The notes under the pieces: model-generated | The model's input: the letters and a program-made list of their open reading frames with translations, nothing else | Told to the model about the DNA's origin: nothing | Databases searched by the model: none | NCBI GenBank assembly: GCA_004151065.3 | Contig: NWUY0300134533.1 | Span: forward strand, 1-10,893 | Source of the DNA: Larix sibirica | Lineage: Eukaryota; Streptophyta; Pinopsida; Pinales; Pinaceae | Length of the DNA: 10,893 nt | Reading direction: 5' to 3' | Position numbers and translations under genes: made by a program | In this document: in pieces, positions 1 through 7,276 of the stretch | Numbering within the stretch: position 1 is the stretch's first letter | How the letters are laid out: each line of letters starts with the position of its first letter

Positions 1-69
1 AACTGGAACTCCATAGATTCTTTTTCTTCTACTTTGACAAATTCATAGATACCAAAATCTCCTTTCAGA

Positions 70-450
70 AGCAACAATGCTTCTTTAGACAAACTGTCAG
101 CTTTTAAATTTAATTCCCTGAAAATGTGATGAAAGGAGAGCCATTTAAAGGAGTTGATATGAGATTCCAGATACTGGAGTAAGAATTATAGGATGACATT
201 ATCGATCCACTTTGGATTTCTTGAGTTCCTAGTCGATTACTAATTTTGAGTCTCCCATGATCTGAAGTTTTTTAATCCCATTCTTTTGGGAAACTGAGTA
301 AAGTTTTGATATCAAGGAATTCAACCCTATTGTTTATGCCCATGCCAGGATCATAATGAATATGTAAGAAATGATTATGAGTTATATAAAGCACTACCCC
401 CATCCCACAACGAGGAGGGTGACCTTGACTTGCTATGTCAAAGAATCCCT
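70..450 (-). other. ORF2 C-terminal RNase H domain (Archaea-like type), decayed
   Basis: RNase H degrades RNA in the RNA:DNA hybrid. Four blocks are clear: FFDIASQGHPPRCGMGVVL (445 to about 389), MGINNRVEFL (about 343-314), KLQIMGDSKLVID (270-232) and HHIFRELNLKADSLSKEA (131-78). The four acidic residues of the fold are all still present: Asp at 439-437, Glu at 322-320, Asp at 252-250 and Asp at 98-96. They lie in more than one frame, with a frameshift between about 320 and 300, another between about 230 and 180, and a TAG at 231-229 (likely from a Trp codon). The SKEAL tail and H-x-x-R-E-x-N block match the Archaea-like RNase H carried by some plant L1 elements. About 26 further residues run to the window edge with no stop. 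Confidence 0.88.
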
Positions 451-478
451 AGGGGATGGACCTACTTAGCTCTGGCAT

Positions 479-779
479 GGCCGAGACTCGAACATTTTGC
501 TTCTTTTTCTTGATCATGAATTCCAGTGAAAATTTGTATATTAGTGAGGTGCACTTCTCTAGAGGATTACAAATTCCTTTAAAAATAAAATATTTTGGGC
601 CCATGAATTACTATTAACCATAACGATAGGAAAAGATTCGATATGAAAAACTTGCTTGTCTTCTAGCAAAGAACTAAAACTAGCTTCAAGATCTTGTTGC
701 ACCTAGTTCACCTTGGACTTAAGCTTCTTGTTCACTAAAGAAAATATGTATGAGATGTATAGGGACACCTTGTGAAAAG
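479..779 (-). other. Poorly readable LINE ORF2 segment between zinc-binding region and RNase H
   Basis: By position this joins the zinc-binding region to RNase H in ORF2. I find no block on either strand that I can match to a known domain, and all frames carry stops. It is assigned to the LINE only because recognisable ORF2 blocks lie on both sides. Confidence 0.6.
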
Positions 780-1380
780 GTGGAGGTAGCAATCTTCATT
801 GGATCTACAAAAGTTCGACCTTATCCAACCTCATTTTAATTCATTTCACCATGTAAGAAACTTGTTATTGAGGGAAATACAAAGGGTGGTTTTTCACTTT
901 AGAGGCACCTGCAACTTCCATAAGGAGCCCCACCACCAGGATCTTTGCCCAGAGAAACTGGCTTCTACCACTGCATTGTAATGTAGCTTAGCAGTCTATT
1001 CTCCAGATCCTAGGTTCTTAGACCAATAGAGAGTATCCTCTTCTTATTCTTCTTCTTTCAAAAGGATAAAATTGGAAGTTAGCACCTCGATGAAATAGGC
1101 ATATTCAACAGCCTTAGTACTAGTCAAACCGAGATCAACACTATTTTTCCAACCTACACGTGCTCGTAGTTGTGAGCTTTTGGAGTTTGCATTTGCAAGG
1201 AAGAAGATAATTGATTCGGGAAGGGAATGTTTAAGAGAATTGGTAAGGATACAATCATCACCAACTCCCAACCATGGGTCCTAACCTATTCTCACCTTTC
1301 TCCCATTACCTACTTTCCAAACAAAACACAACCCCATTGGAGGGAAGTCTAGTGTCATAGCTTTCCAAACCATCTATTCC
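780..1380 (-). other. ORF2 connector and zinc-binding (zf-RVT-like) region
   Basis: Readable blocks include FVWKVGNGRKVRIG, then a stop in place of the residue before DPWLGVGDD (about 1335-1255), RARVGWKNSVDLGLTS (about 1175-1125), a WSKNLGSGE-like block (about 1025-995) and RSWWWGSLWKLQVPLK (about 950-900) followed by NNKFLTW. The G-x-D-P-W and the W-K-L-x-x-P-x-K blocks are standard landmarks before the zinc-binding segment of plant LINE ORF2. No complete Cys/His set remains that I can read with confidence downstream of FLTW, so the zinc site is probably lost. Confidence 0.82.
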
Positions 1381-1852
1381 TTAGAATATTTGTTTAGAGT
1401 TATACCTTTGCTCAATGGACATGTCTCCTAGGTACCTCGATTTCAGAACCTTACTCCATAGAGATGAGTTATGGGTCAACCTCCAAAGGCTTTTTGTTTC
1501 CAAGGAGAACACAAACATATAAATATTTTTGACACCCCATCCACCTAGCTTCTTGGGGAAGGCTACTCTTATCCATTTGACCAGCTTCGAACTAGACCAC
1601 AAAAAACAAAAGATGATTTTTTTAAAAATCTTGGTAAGGACTCCCTTTGGAACAACAACAATTGAAGTCCATAAGACTGGGATACTTTCCAATACAAACT
1701 TGACTAAAGTTAGTCTCCCTCCTCGCGAAAGAAGACGGTTCCCAGAACGATATACGAGCTTCAACTTTGTTAAACAACCAGTTCCAATAAGAGGACTTAT
1801 AACAATGTGGATTTAAGAAAAAATCCAAATATTTGAAACCCTCATCCTTCAC
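1381..1852 (-). other. ORF2 RT thumb region with 2-nt frameshift
   Basis: Downstream of the RT core, this stretch reads as the thumb common to plant L1 elements. MKDEGFKYLDFFLNP and LFNKVEARISFWE are read in one frame (1852 to about 1745). NRLLSRGGRLTLVKFVLES, IPVLWTSIVVVPKGVL and KKLGGWGVKNIYMF are read in another (from about 1740). The two join through a loss of about two bases at the WEN codons near 1743. From there the frame stays open to 1381 apart from ordinary substitutions, making this one of the better preserved segments of ORF2. Confidence 0.9.
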
Positions 1853-2599
1853 CTTATGAGGAAAAGGGAGAGAATAATTAAGACTTTAAGAGGGGCTTCA
1901 AATAGATGATAAAGAATGAGACAAGACTTCCAGAAGTTGATTTCCATAACTGTGGCTCAGTAGAAGATATCCAGGATGCAATAAATTTATGAGAGGATCC
2001 TTGAAGAAGACATAAGACATCATCCATAAAAAGAAGGTGGGATAAAGATTTGGTATCTACACCTTCACAGCTTTAAGGTGCCCTTTGCTGCAAGCCTCCC
2101 TTATAACTTTGCTTAAAGCCTCCGCAATAACAATGAAAAGAAAAGGGGATGAGGGGTTACCCATGTCGCAGGCCCCAGGCCCCTGGACGCCCAAAAGAAC
2201 CTGGAAGGAGAACCGTTAAATAGAACCACAAAGGATTCGAAATATATGCAACACATAATCCCATTTATAGTGGGAAGGTGAATTCCCATATTGATGAGAG
2301 CAATATGAAGGAAAGTCCAATTGGCCCTATCATATGATTTATAAAGTTCGATCTTTAAGATAACCGCTTCCTGCTTCAAGTACTTGATCGAATGAGAAGC
2401 CTCCCGTGCCAAGGATACCGCATTGTGGATTTTCCTTTTTTTTTGGGGGGGGGGGCGTCCCAATTGTTCTTTAGATATCATCTTACTGAGAATCGGCTTG
2501 ATCCTGATAGCAATCTTTGAGGAGGTTGTAAAATCCAATAAAAAAAATTCTACTGATAGCCCATCTAGGCCAAACTTTTCCCTTTCTACATGGACATAA
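1850..2599 (-). other. ORF2 reverse transcriptase core, with internal deletion
   Basis: The RT copies the element RNA at the nicked target. Seen in order: FGLDGLSVEFF (normally GPDG) at about 2575-2545; SKIAIRIKPILSKMISKEQ (about 2525-2465); a homopolymer-disrupted segment; motif A region ILKIELYKSYDRANW with its Asp (about 2360-2325); MGIHLPTINGIMCCI; LFNGSPSRFFWASRGL (about 2230-2185); a decayed motif B (GNPSSPFLF in a shifted frame, about 2165-2135); AEALSKVIREACSKGHL; and the catalytic box HLLFMDDVLCLLQ with FMDD at 2030-2019 (family norm FADD/FVDD). The Asp pair is kept. About 60 codons expected between the GPDG block and the SKI(I)A block, including the R-P-I-S motif, are missing. Confidence 0.9.
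2436..2455. repeat. Homopolymer pair T9-G11 inside the RT region
   Basis: Nine T are followed directly by eleven G. On the coding (minus) strand this reads C11-A9 and encodes RPPPQKK, where related elements have a short segment between the K-E-Q-F-G-F block and the I-H-D-A-V block. It is either slippage in the old copy or an assembly or sequencing error. Confidence 0.9.
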
Positions 2600-3259
2600 G
2601 AGATTCCAACACTTCATGTTCTGTAACCTCCTCTTCCAATACCTTGTTCATTTCCTCTATGAAGACAAATGGATAATTTGAGGAGACTTCTGAAATCTCC
2701 TGAATAGGGAATCCTACTTTTTATTCATACAAATTCTAGAAGAAAGGAACTCATTCTACAATGTCCCTAAATGAATGAATGCTATCACCCAATTCTGAAT
2801 TGATTTCCCGGATTGAGTTCAGATTCTTCCTGTAATTTGCATAGTGGTGAAAAGACTTAGTGTTATTGTCTCCTTTCAACCACAGAGTATGACTCTTCAA
2901 ATTCCACGTAACTTCCTATTTTTCCAAAATGGAGTGACGGTGAGCTTCCAACTCTCATAAACATCGCATATATCACTCCGACAGGGTGGAGTCACGTCGG
3001 ATCAAAATCTCCTCAATGTTCGACTCTATTTCTTTTAGAGAAGAAAGCATGTTTTCCTTATACTGTTTAATCTAGCTCTCAATCGCCTGTTTGGAGCTGG
3101 CTATATTTTCAACCATCTGCTTCATGAATGATACGTGAGGAGACGATGATAAGGAAATCCAAGAATCCGTGATGATTTTCCTGAAATCTTCCTCCTATAA
3201 CCAAAGGATATTAAACTTCAACAGAGTGGGGGGCTGCTCACCACCCGATACCATCTAGA
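2600..3259 (-). other. ORF2 linker between endonuclease and reverse transcriptase
   Basis: A helical, charged stretch typical of this position in plant L1 ORF2 proteins. Readable pieces are MKQMVENIASSKQAIES (near 3120), LKEIESNIEEILIRRDS, LWLKGDNNTKSFHHYAN (near 2880-2830) and EEEVTEHEVLESLM (near 2630-2590). The L-W-L-(x)-G-D-x-N-T-K-x-F-H block is a conserved landmark just upstream of the RT domain. Several in-frame stops (for example within the ILEK*EVTW segment) interrupt it. Its separate function is not well defined; it joins the two catalytic domains. Confidence 0.85.
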
Positions 3260-3940
3260 AAAGAATAGGAAGGTGATTAGAGAACCCTCTAGAAGATATC
3301 CATGAATTGAAGAGGATATGACGATATAAACAATCCTCGGACACCAAAAGATGGTCCAATATTTTAGAAATTGCTGCCTCCTTGGGTCTAAAATTTTGCA
3401 ACGTGGGAACTATTTTCACCCGTGCTAGGTTTAGCAATCTATGCCTTTCAAAAAATGACATAAAAAATCACTTTGGGGATATGGAAATGCATTGAATCCC
3501 TAGGATTCCCATCCCAATAACGGTAAGTTCAAATCCCCACAAACAAGAGTATAAGGATCATTGAAAACCTTAATCGCTAAGAGATCATCCCAGAAGAAGA
3601 CGATTGTTGTATGGTCCATAAATGTTGACAATAAATAAACTGATGCATGATCTTTTATCTTTCAAATGGATTGAAATAGTAGAGTTAAGAGATGAAGAAG
3701 ACAAATCTTTGAAGGTGGAGCTCCAACCCATGGGAAGACCACCAGAATGCCCATTTGCATCAACAATGTAGAAATACCAAGACTTTAGCTAAGATTAAAA
3801 AAAAGACCTAGCTTTGGCACCATCCACCATTGTTTCTAGAATTAGGATGATGTTAGGGTTGTGGCTCTTAAGGAGATGCTTGAGGGATAGTTGTTTGTGG
3901 GTTCCCCTTACTCCCCTTGCGTTAAGGATATCACTTTCAT
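3260..3940 (-). other. ORF2 endonuclease domain (EEP/AP-like), decayed
   Basis: This domain nicks the target DNA to prime reverse transcription. The translation is recognisable in pieces: KQLSLKHLLKSHNPNIILI then LETMVDGAK (the expected QETM with Q changed to L), SGGLPMGWSS, VNIYGPYNN (3630-3606), LVCGDLNLPLLGWE (GDLN at 3537-3526, usually GDFN) and SNHLPIL (S-N-H at 3281-3273). In active members of the exonuclease/endonuclease/phosphatase fold the last motif is S-D-H, so the catalytic Asp has become Asn here. The N-terminal Asn (position of WN in the usual S-W-N) survives, but the Trp codon has lost one base. Frame changes near 3926, 3605 and 3465. Confidence 0.88.
3937..3940 (-). promoter_or_regulatory. 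ATGA overlap of ORF1 stop and ORF2 start
   Basis: On the minus strand the bases read CC-ATG-A-AA: ORF1 ends ...KWGPP with TGA at 3939-3937, while ORF2 begins with ATG at 3940-3938. The ORF1 frame is fixed by 622 codons and the ORF2 frame by its MKVIS endonuclease start, so the overlap is not a chance choice of start. Stop/start overlaps in other non-LTR elements work by termination and re-initiation; that mechanism is inferred here. Confidence 0.75.
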
Positions 3941-4091
3941 GGAGGACCCCATTTGAAGGATTTACCTACTCCAAGGGCCATAACAATGGTCTTTTGTTTT
4001 CCTTTCTTGATGTATTACACCACTTTCTGCCGAGCTTTCACCATATTCGATTTACGACCTATTGGATTAGGAGGGAAGGAGTCCAAGGATA

Positions 4092-4101
4092 CCCCCCCCC
4101 C
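4092..4101. repeat. C10 homopolymer in ORF1 C-terminal region
   Basis: Ten C in a row on the plus strand, read as glycine codons of ORF1 on the minus strand (SIGGGVSL). ORF1 keeps its frame across it. Confidence 0.9.
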
Positions 4102-5805
4102 AATCGAAGAAGTATCATATTGAGGCTTGGTTCTGAATCTAAGATCATAACCCCTAGTAAAAGGAGGAATGGTAATCTTAGGAGGGGGAAGAGGAGAAGC
4201 CTCCTTCATAGGGGCCCCTTCTCTAGAGGGGGAAGGATTAAAGGGAGAGAAATTAAGGGGGGGAGCTCCCAAAGAAAACATGGGAAGGGGAACGGGTAAG
4301 ACGTAGTCCGAAGAGGGGAGAAGGGAAGGTGAGAGAAGGGCCAATAGGGGTGGGGGAGAGAGACAAGACAATAATATGGAGGGATATTCCCCTCGACCCA
4401 ACAAAGGATCTACCTGTACAATACTCGCATCATGCAGGGAGATATATCCATGGCCTTCCTTTTCTTTCAGAGCAAGAGAAATCAAAGGGCCCTAAACAAA
4501 CAAAGAAAGCTTACCAGGAAGAGAAACCACATTGGATGAGACTTCTTTGGAGTCCATGAAGTGCTCTTCATCCACCTCCCTATCGATGCTTGGGCCAGGG
4601 CTTGTGTCGAAACGAGCAACACCTTCGCAAACAACAACAATTTTTTTTACCCATATTTTCTTAGCTCTAATTGATGTGGAATGATGAAGAGTGCATTGGA
4701 TCTGAAGGTGCTAGACTTTGTGGCAAGAGAAAAAATGGAAGGGAACCTTCTAGTAATCGATCTACTGAACCCACTTCCTATTAGCCACGACTAGGTCCAT
4801 TCCCTCTAACATCCCTTCATGCAAATCCGCTTCCACTAGAATCCATGCCTATTTATGGTTTGGACATTCTTCCTAGGACATATTTAACACACAAAAATTC
4901 CCAATCTTATTTCCTATGGCTTTGTGAGATGGGAGATTCCATAAAAACAACGAGAGGCCCGAGAGGATGGCCCATACCTTTTGGACAACCACTGAACCTT
5001 TGACATTGTCGAATTCAACGTCCCATTTCTGCAAGCTTAACCCCAAGGGGCCCCAACAACATTCTTTTTCCAAAATACACTCATCATATTCATTAGAAAG
5101 AAAAAGGAAGCAAATCCTGCCATGGGCTAAAACAAAATAAATCGAAACCGATAAGTATCCCAGTGATTGGACCTAGTTGGAAGAAACCAACTTCCTGAGA
5201 GAGGAAGGACACACTACCTTCCCATTGAAGCATCAAACTAAAGTTTTCCCCACGAGGATATGAATTTCATTGAAGCTTACATATTTACTGACCACCATTG
5301 ACAGTTTGTCTTTCCTCGCTCTGATGCACTTCTTTGAGCGAACTCACTCCTGTTTCAAAAATTTAAGGGGCACTAGAGCAATTAAAGGGGATGAAAGAGC
5401 TTGAGGTGGGACAATATGAAGAGGCAAGGAAGAAGGGAGAGAAGAGCGAGGAGAGAGGGAAAGAGGAATATGAGGTGAGACAATAGAGAAGGGAGATTCC
5501 ATAATCAATGAGGGGATATGAATACACACTGGGGAGGAGTTAAGAATTCCTCGAGTGGAGCTAGAGGAGAGAGACCTAGAAAGAGGAGACAAGGCCGGAT
5601 TAGGGGGATAAGAAAGGTCCAGAAGGGTAGGAATGATGTAAGGAGAAGCATCTGCCTTGATGAACAGAGGATCGAGGGCCATCTTCTCTAACCATTGGCT
5701 CTGGTGGCTGTCTATAAATTCCTAGTCAGACGAGAATATATCATCTATATCCCTAGGATCAATACCAAAATCGAAGTCCTCAATCTCCATAGAGAGCTCC
5801 AACAT

Positions 5806-5960
5806 GATGGAAACAAGGGGCCTCTACTAGATGGGGAAAGGAGAGGATGGAGACCAAGATGGGGGATAGCTCTTGGGCACAAGGAAATACCTAAGGCTAG
5901 GTAGATTGCAGTCTAGGAGACTCAAGGGCCCAAAAAAATCCGAAGAAAAGTGCGAAGTTC
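5806..5960 (-). other. Putative LINE 5' leader (5' UTR)
   Basis: This is the stretch upstream of the ORF1 start, read on the minus strand. It is rich in C and T (for example the run of pyrimidines around 5870-5830) and contains a stop in frame with ORF1, so ORF1 is unlikely to start earlier. No promoter element can be identified. The exact 5' end of the element is not visible and no target-site duplication can be tested. Confidence 0.45.
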
Positions 5961-5979
5961 ATCCTCTTGAGTCTGCAAT
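5905..5979. repeat. Imperfect inverted repeat at the presumed LINE 5' boundary
   Basis: The right arm CTTGAGTCTGCAAT (5966-5979) is the exact complement of ATTGCAG (5905-5911) plus ACTCAAG (5920-5926), with eight extra bases between the two left halves. The 14 matching pairs could form a bulged stem over a loop of about 39 bases. The function is unknown and it may be chance. Confidence 0.5.
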
Positions 5980-6172
5980 TGTTTTACTAGTATATACATA
6001 TTAGAGAAAAATATGTTTAGGGATAATACTTTTATATGATTTTTTTGCTATTGCTTGTTTTTTCTATTGAAGTATTACATGTCTCATTAACTATTGCTCT
6101 GAAAATGCTTCCTGTTGTTTATATATAACTTGATTTTTGGAATCACTGGATTGATTTTATAGTGTAAGTGGA
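5980..6172. other. AT-rich spacer, no gene seen
   Basis: Plain AT-rich sequence to the right of the LINE. No reading frame of note, RNA gene or repeat was found. Confidence 0.6.
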
Positions 6173-6270
6173 AATTATGTCTATATGTTCTTTCCACTAT
6201 ATCTCTCATAGTTTTATAAAAGTGTTTCCCTCTTTCCTTAACTTCCAACACCACTCTAGATGAACTCATT
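6173..6270. repeat. 98-bp direct repeat, copy 1 (left of N6271)
   Basis: Starts AATTATGTCTATATG and ends GATGAACTCATT. It differs from copy 2 at only two positions (ATCTCTC versus ATCCCTC, and TTTCCTTA versus TTTTCTTA). It abuts the single N at 6271. Confidence 0.95.
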
Positions 6271-6271
6271 N

Positions 6272-6369
6272 AATTATGTCTATATGTTCTTTCCACTATA
6301 TCCCTCATAGTTTTATAAAAGTGTTTCCCTCTTTTCTTAACTTCCAACACCACTCTAGATGAACTCATT
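6272..6369. repeat. 98-bp direct repeat, copy 2 (right of N6271)
   Basis: Same length as copy 1 and begins on the first base after the N. Exact adjacency to a one-base gap is the pattern left when two contigs with an unmerged overlap are placed end to end. The two differences may be haplotype or read errors. Confidence 0.95.
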
Positions 6370-6685
6370 ACCAATTCATCATTATATACATCCTTCATAA
6401 TTTTTATTTTCTTAGGAATATATTCCCTTCCCTCACCATTGATCACTGCACAACACACGTGAAATAGATTATTTGAAACATTTAGCAAATATTCTTAAGA
6501 AATACATTATTACTAAAAAAACATTTTTTTGTTGATTTACTTTTGATTCACCTAATTCATCTCTCTGCAACTTTTTCATCTAGGTTTTATGCTCTTTTGC
6601 ACTTAGATTGCAAACAATCTTATTGAATTTCTTCAAATTGCTGCTCTACAGTCTACATGACACACATTAACCAATATACATCATT
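6370..6685. other. AT-rich sequence, no further feature seen
   Basis: Apart from the upstream part of the uncertain frame that ends at 6488, nothing recognisable lies here. Confidence 0.55.
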
Positions 6686-6718
6686 TAAACTCACTAATAA
6701 TNTAAACTCACTAATAAT
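6686..6718. repeat. 16-bp direct repeat flanking N6702
   Basis: TAAACTCACTAATAAT occurs at 6686-6701 and again at 6703-6718, with only the N between. This is the same arrangement as at N6271 and points to a second contig-overlap junction. Confidence 0.92.
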
Positions 6719-7150
6719 TCAAATATATTAATTTTATACTCAAATTTCAAATAACTTGTCTTATTCTCTTTTTTTTTCCAGATGTGCTCCCATTGTGTTC
6801 ATTGCAACGATTTCTTTTCCCTAAACTTCTATAAAACATATTCTATTAATAAATTCCCTGCATCATTAAATAGAGAAACTATTAAGTATTTTTTCACATA
6901 GTAAATTAAGTAATTTTTTGCTTAAAAACATTTTATGGTTCATCGGTGTGCTTTGCACACAAATAAGCACTGGTGCTTTATAATCCTATAAACACACTGA
7001 TGCACCAAATCCATACATACCCATCAATATAGTGTGTTAAAGTAAAGAAAAACTTAATTTTCACATGTATGTTTGATTTTATAGTACTGACGCGTATCAT
7101 CTATATGTGTCACATAGATATACCCGTGAATTTTTTATAAAATATTTAAT
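6719..7150. other. AT-rich non-coding sequence with one small palindrome
   Basis: No gene found. A perfect short inverted repeat, GTGTGC-TTT-GCACAC, lies at 6946-6960. The stretch ending near 7050 (AGTGTGTTAAAGTAAAGAAAAAC) resembles the ends of the two repeat copies that follow and may be the remains of a third. Confidence 0.5.
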
Positions 7151-7236
7151 ATTAAAATGGTGCACTTTTTATTGCAACACTTTAGTGGGTTTATATGTAC
7201 AATACACATTGAAAAAGCGCCAACGTTAAAAAAAAC
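7151..7236. repeat. Degenerate tandem repeat, copy A
   Basis: Runs from ATTAAAATGGTGCAC to a poly(A)-C end (AAAAAAAC). It aligns along its whole length with copy B at 7277-7363, offset 126 bases, with conserved TGTACA(A/C)TACACA(T/C)TGAAAAA in the middle. Confidence 0.8.
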
Positions 7237-7276
7237 AAACATGGACAAGTTTCAATAGTGTCTTTAAAAGTTTAAA

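Larger units (their letters stand above)
1..3940 (-). pseudogene. LINE ORF2 polyprotein (endonuclease, reverse transcriptase, RNase H), broken and 3'-partial
   Basis: ORF2 carries out target-primed reverse transcription. The start is taken as the ATG at 3940 because it opens with the typical endonuclease N-terminus (MKVIS, then a 1-nt loss in the expected Trp codon near 3926, then N-A-R-G) and because ORF1 ends exactly there. Domains in order: endonuclease (3940-3260), linker (3260-2600), reverse transcriptase (about 2600-1850), thumb (about 1850-1380), connector and zinc-binding region (about 1380-780), and RNase H (about 450-75). The product would exceed 1,300 codons and its stop lies beyond base 1. 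Frameshifts are visible near 3926, 3605, 3465, 2180, 2040, 1860, 1743, 310 and 200, with many stops. A deletion near 2520 removes part of the RT fingers. It cannot make an active enzyme. Confidence 0.93.
3937..5805 (-). pseudogene. LINE ORF1 (DUF4283 / zinc-knuckle RNA-binding protein), 622 codons, 11 internal stops
   Basis: ORF1 proteins of plant L1 elements bind the element RNA and form the ribonucleoprotein. The likely start is the ATG at 5805 (MLELSMEIEDFDF...); an in-frame TAG lies just upstream, and a second Met follows at 5790. A Ser/Pro-rich stretch (about 5640-5360) is followed by a DUF4283-like domain (about 5270-4870) showing CFNGKVV, VQSLGYL, VQKVWAILSGLSLFLW and AIGNKIGNF. Then comes a decayed CCHC knuckle near 4730-4695 (first Cys replaced, one codon now a stop, later Cys, His and Cys kept), and a Pro-rich C-terminus (about 4450-4150). 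The reading frame never changes from 5805 to the TGA at 3939-3937, but stops occur at 5724, 5346, 5235, 5175, 4875, 4851, 4764, 4752, 4713, 4494 and 4017. Family assignment rests on motif recognition, not a search. Confidence 0.88.
1..5960 (-). mobile_element. Degenerate L1-type plant LINE (non-LTR retrotransposon), 3' end outside window
   Basis: A single element can be followed on the minus strand through the full order expected of a plant L1: leader, ORF1 with a DUF4283-like domain, then ORF2 with endonuclease, reverse transcriptase, zinc-binding region and RNase H. No LTRs, integrase or protease signatures are present. The element is almost full length at its 5' side, which is unusual because most LINE copies are 5'-truncated. 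Its poly(A) tail and 3' target-site duplication would lie to the left of base 1, so neither can be examined. The 5' limit near 5960 is approximate: it is set where C/G-richer leader sequence gives way to AT-rich DNA. Stops, frameshifts and a deletion show it is an old, inactive copy. Confidence 0.95.
6087..6488 (-). other. Unrecognised reading frame of uncertain reality, inflated by the N6271 duplication
   Basis: An open frame of 133 residues runs through the two 98-bp copies; 98 bases plus the N make 33 codons, so the frame survives the join. With one copy removed it is about 100 residues. The repeated peptide reads SSRVVLEVK(K/E)RGKHFYK and TMRDIVERTYRHN. It is Lys/Arg/Asn-rich, with no signal peptide or membrane segment. 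I do not recognise it. One copy difference is synonymous (Arg codon AGG/AGA) and the other changes Lys to Glu. It could be a stray exon of a host gene or another repeat, or simply chance in AT-rich DNA. Confidence 0.2.

Noticed and set aside
799-981. 60-residue plus-strand reading frame
   Set aside because: Antisense to the RSWWWGSLWKLQVPLK block of ORF2.
1529-1816. 95-residue plus-strand reading frame
   Set aside because: Antisense to the well-supported RT thumb region; no protein-like motif of its own.
3814-4299. 161-residue plus-strand reading frame
   Set aside because: It lies antisense to the ORF1 C-terminus and ORF2 start, which are recognisable on the minus strand. Its Arg/Gly-rich composition mirrors the proline-rich codons opposite.
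4329-4559. 76-residue plus-strand reading frame
   Set aside because: Antisense to the ORF1 C-terminal part.
5695-5904. 69-residue plus-strand reading frame
   Set aside because: Antisense to the ORF1 N-terminus and leader; no recognisable domain.
1-5960. LTR retrotransposon or pararetrovirus as the source of RT and RNase H
   Set aside because: The order endonuclease, RT, zinc-binding region, RNase H with a DUF4283 ORF1 is that of an L1-type LINE; no protease, integrase or LTR is seen.
6173-6718. CRISPR-like or biologically meaningful short tandem array
   Set aside because: The repeats are two single pairs, each centred on one N, which is better explained by unmerged contig overlaps.
6946-6960. 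Small perfect palindrome as a terminator or operator
   Set aside because: A 6-bp stem in AT-rich plant DNA with no adjacent gene; expected often by chance.
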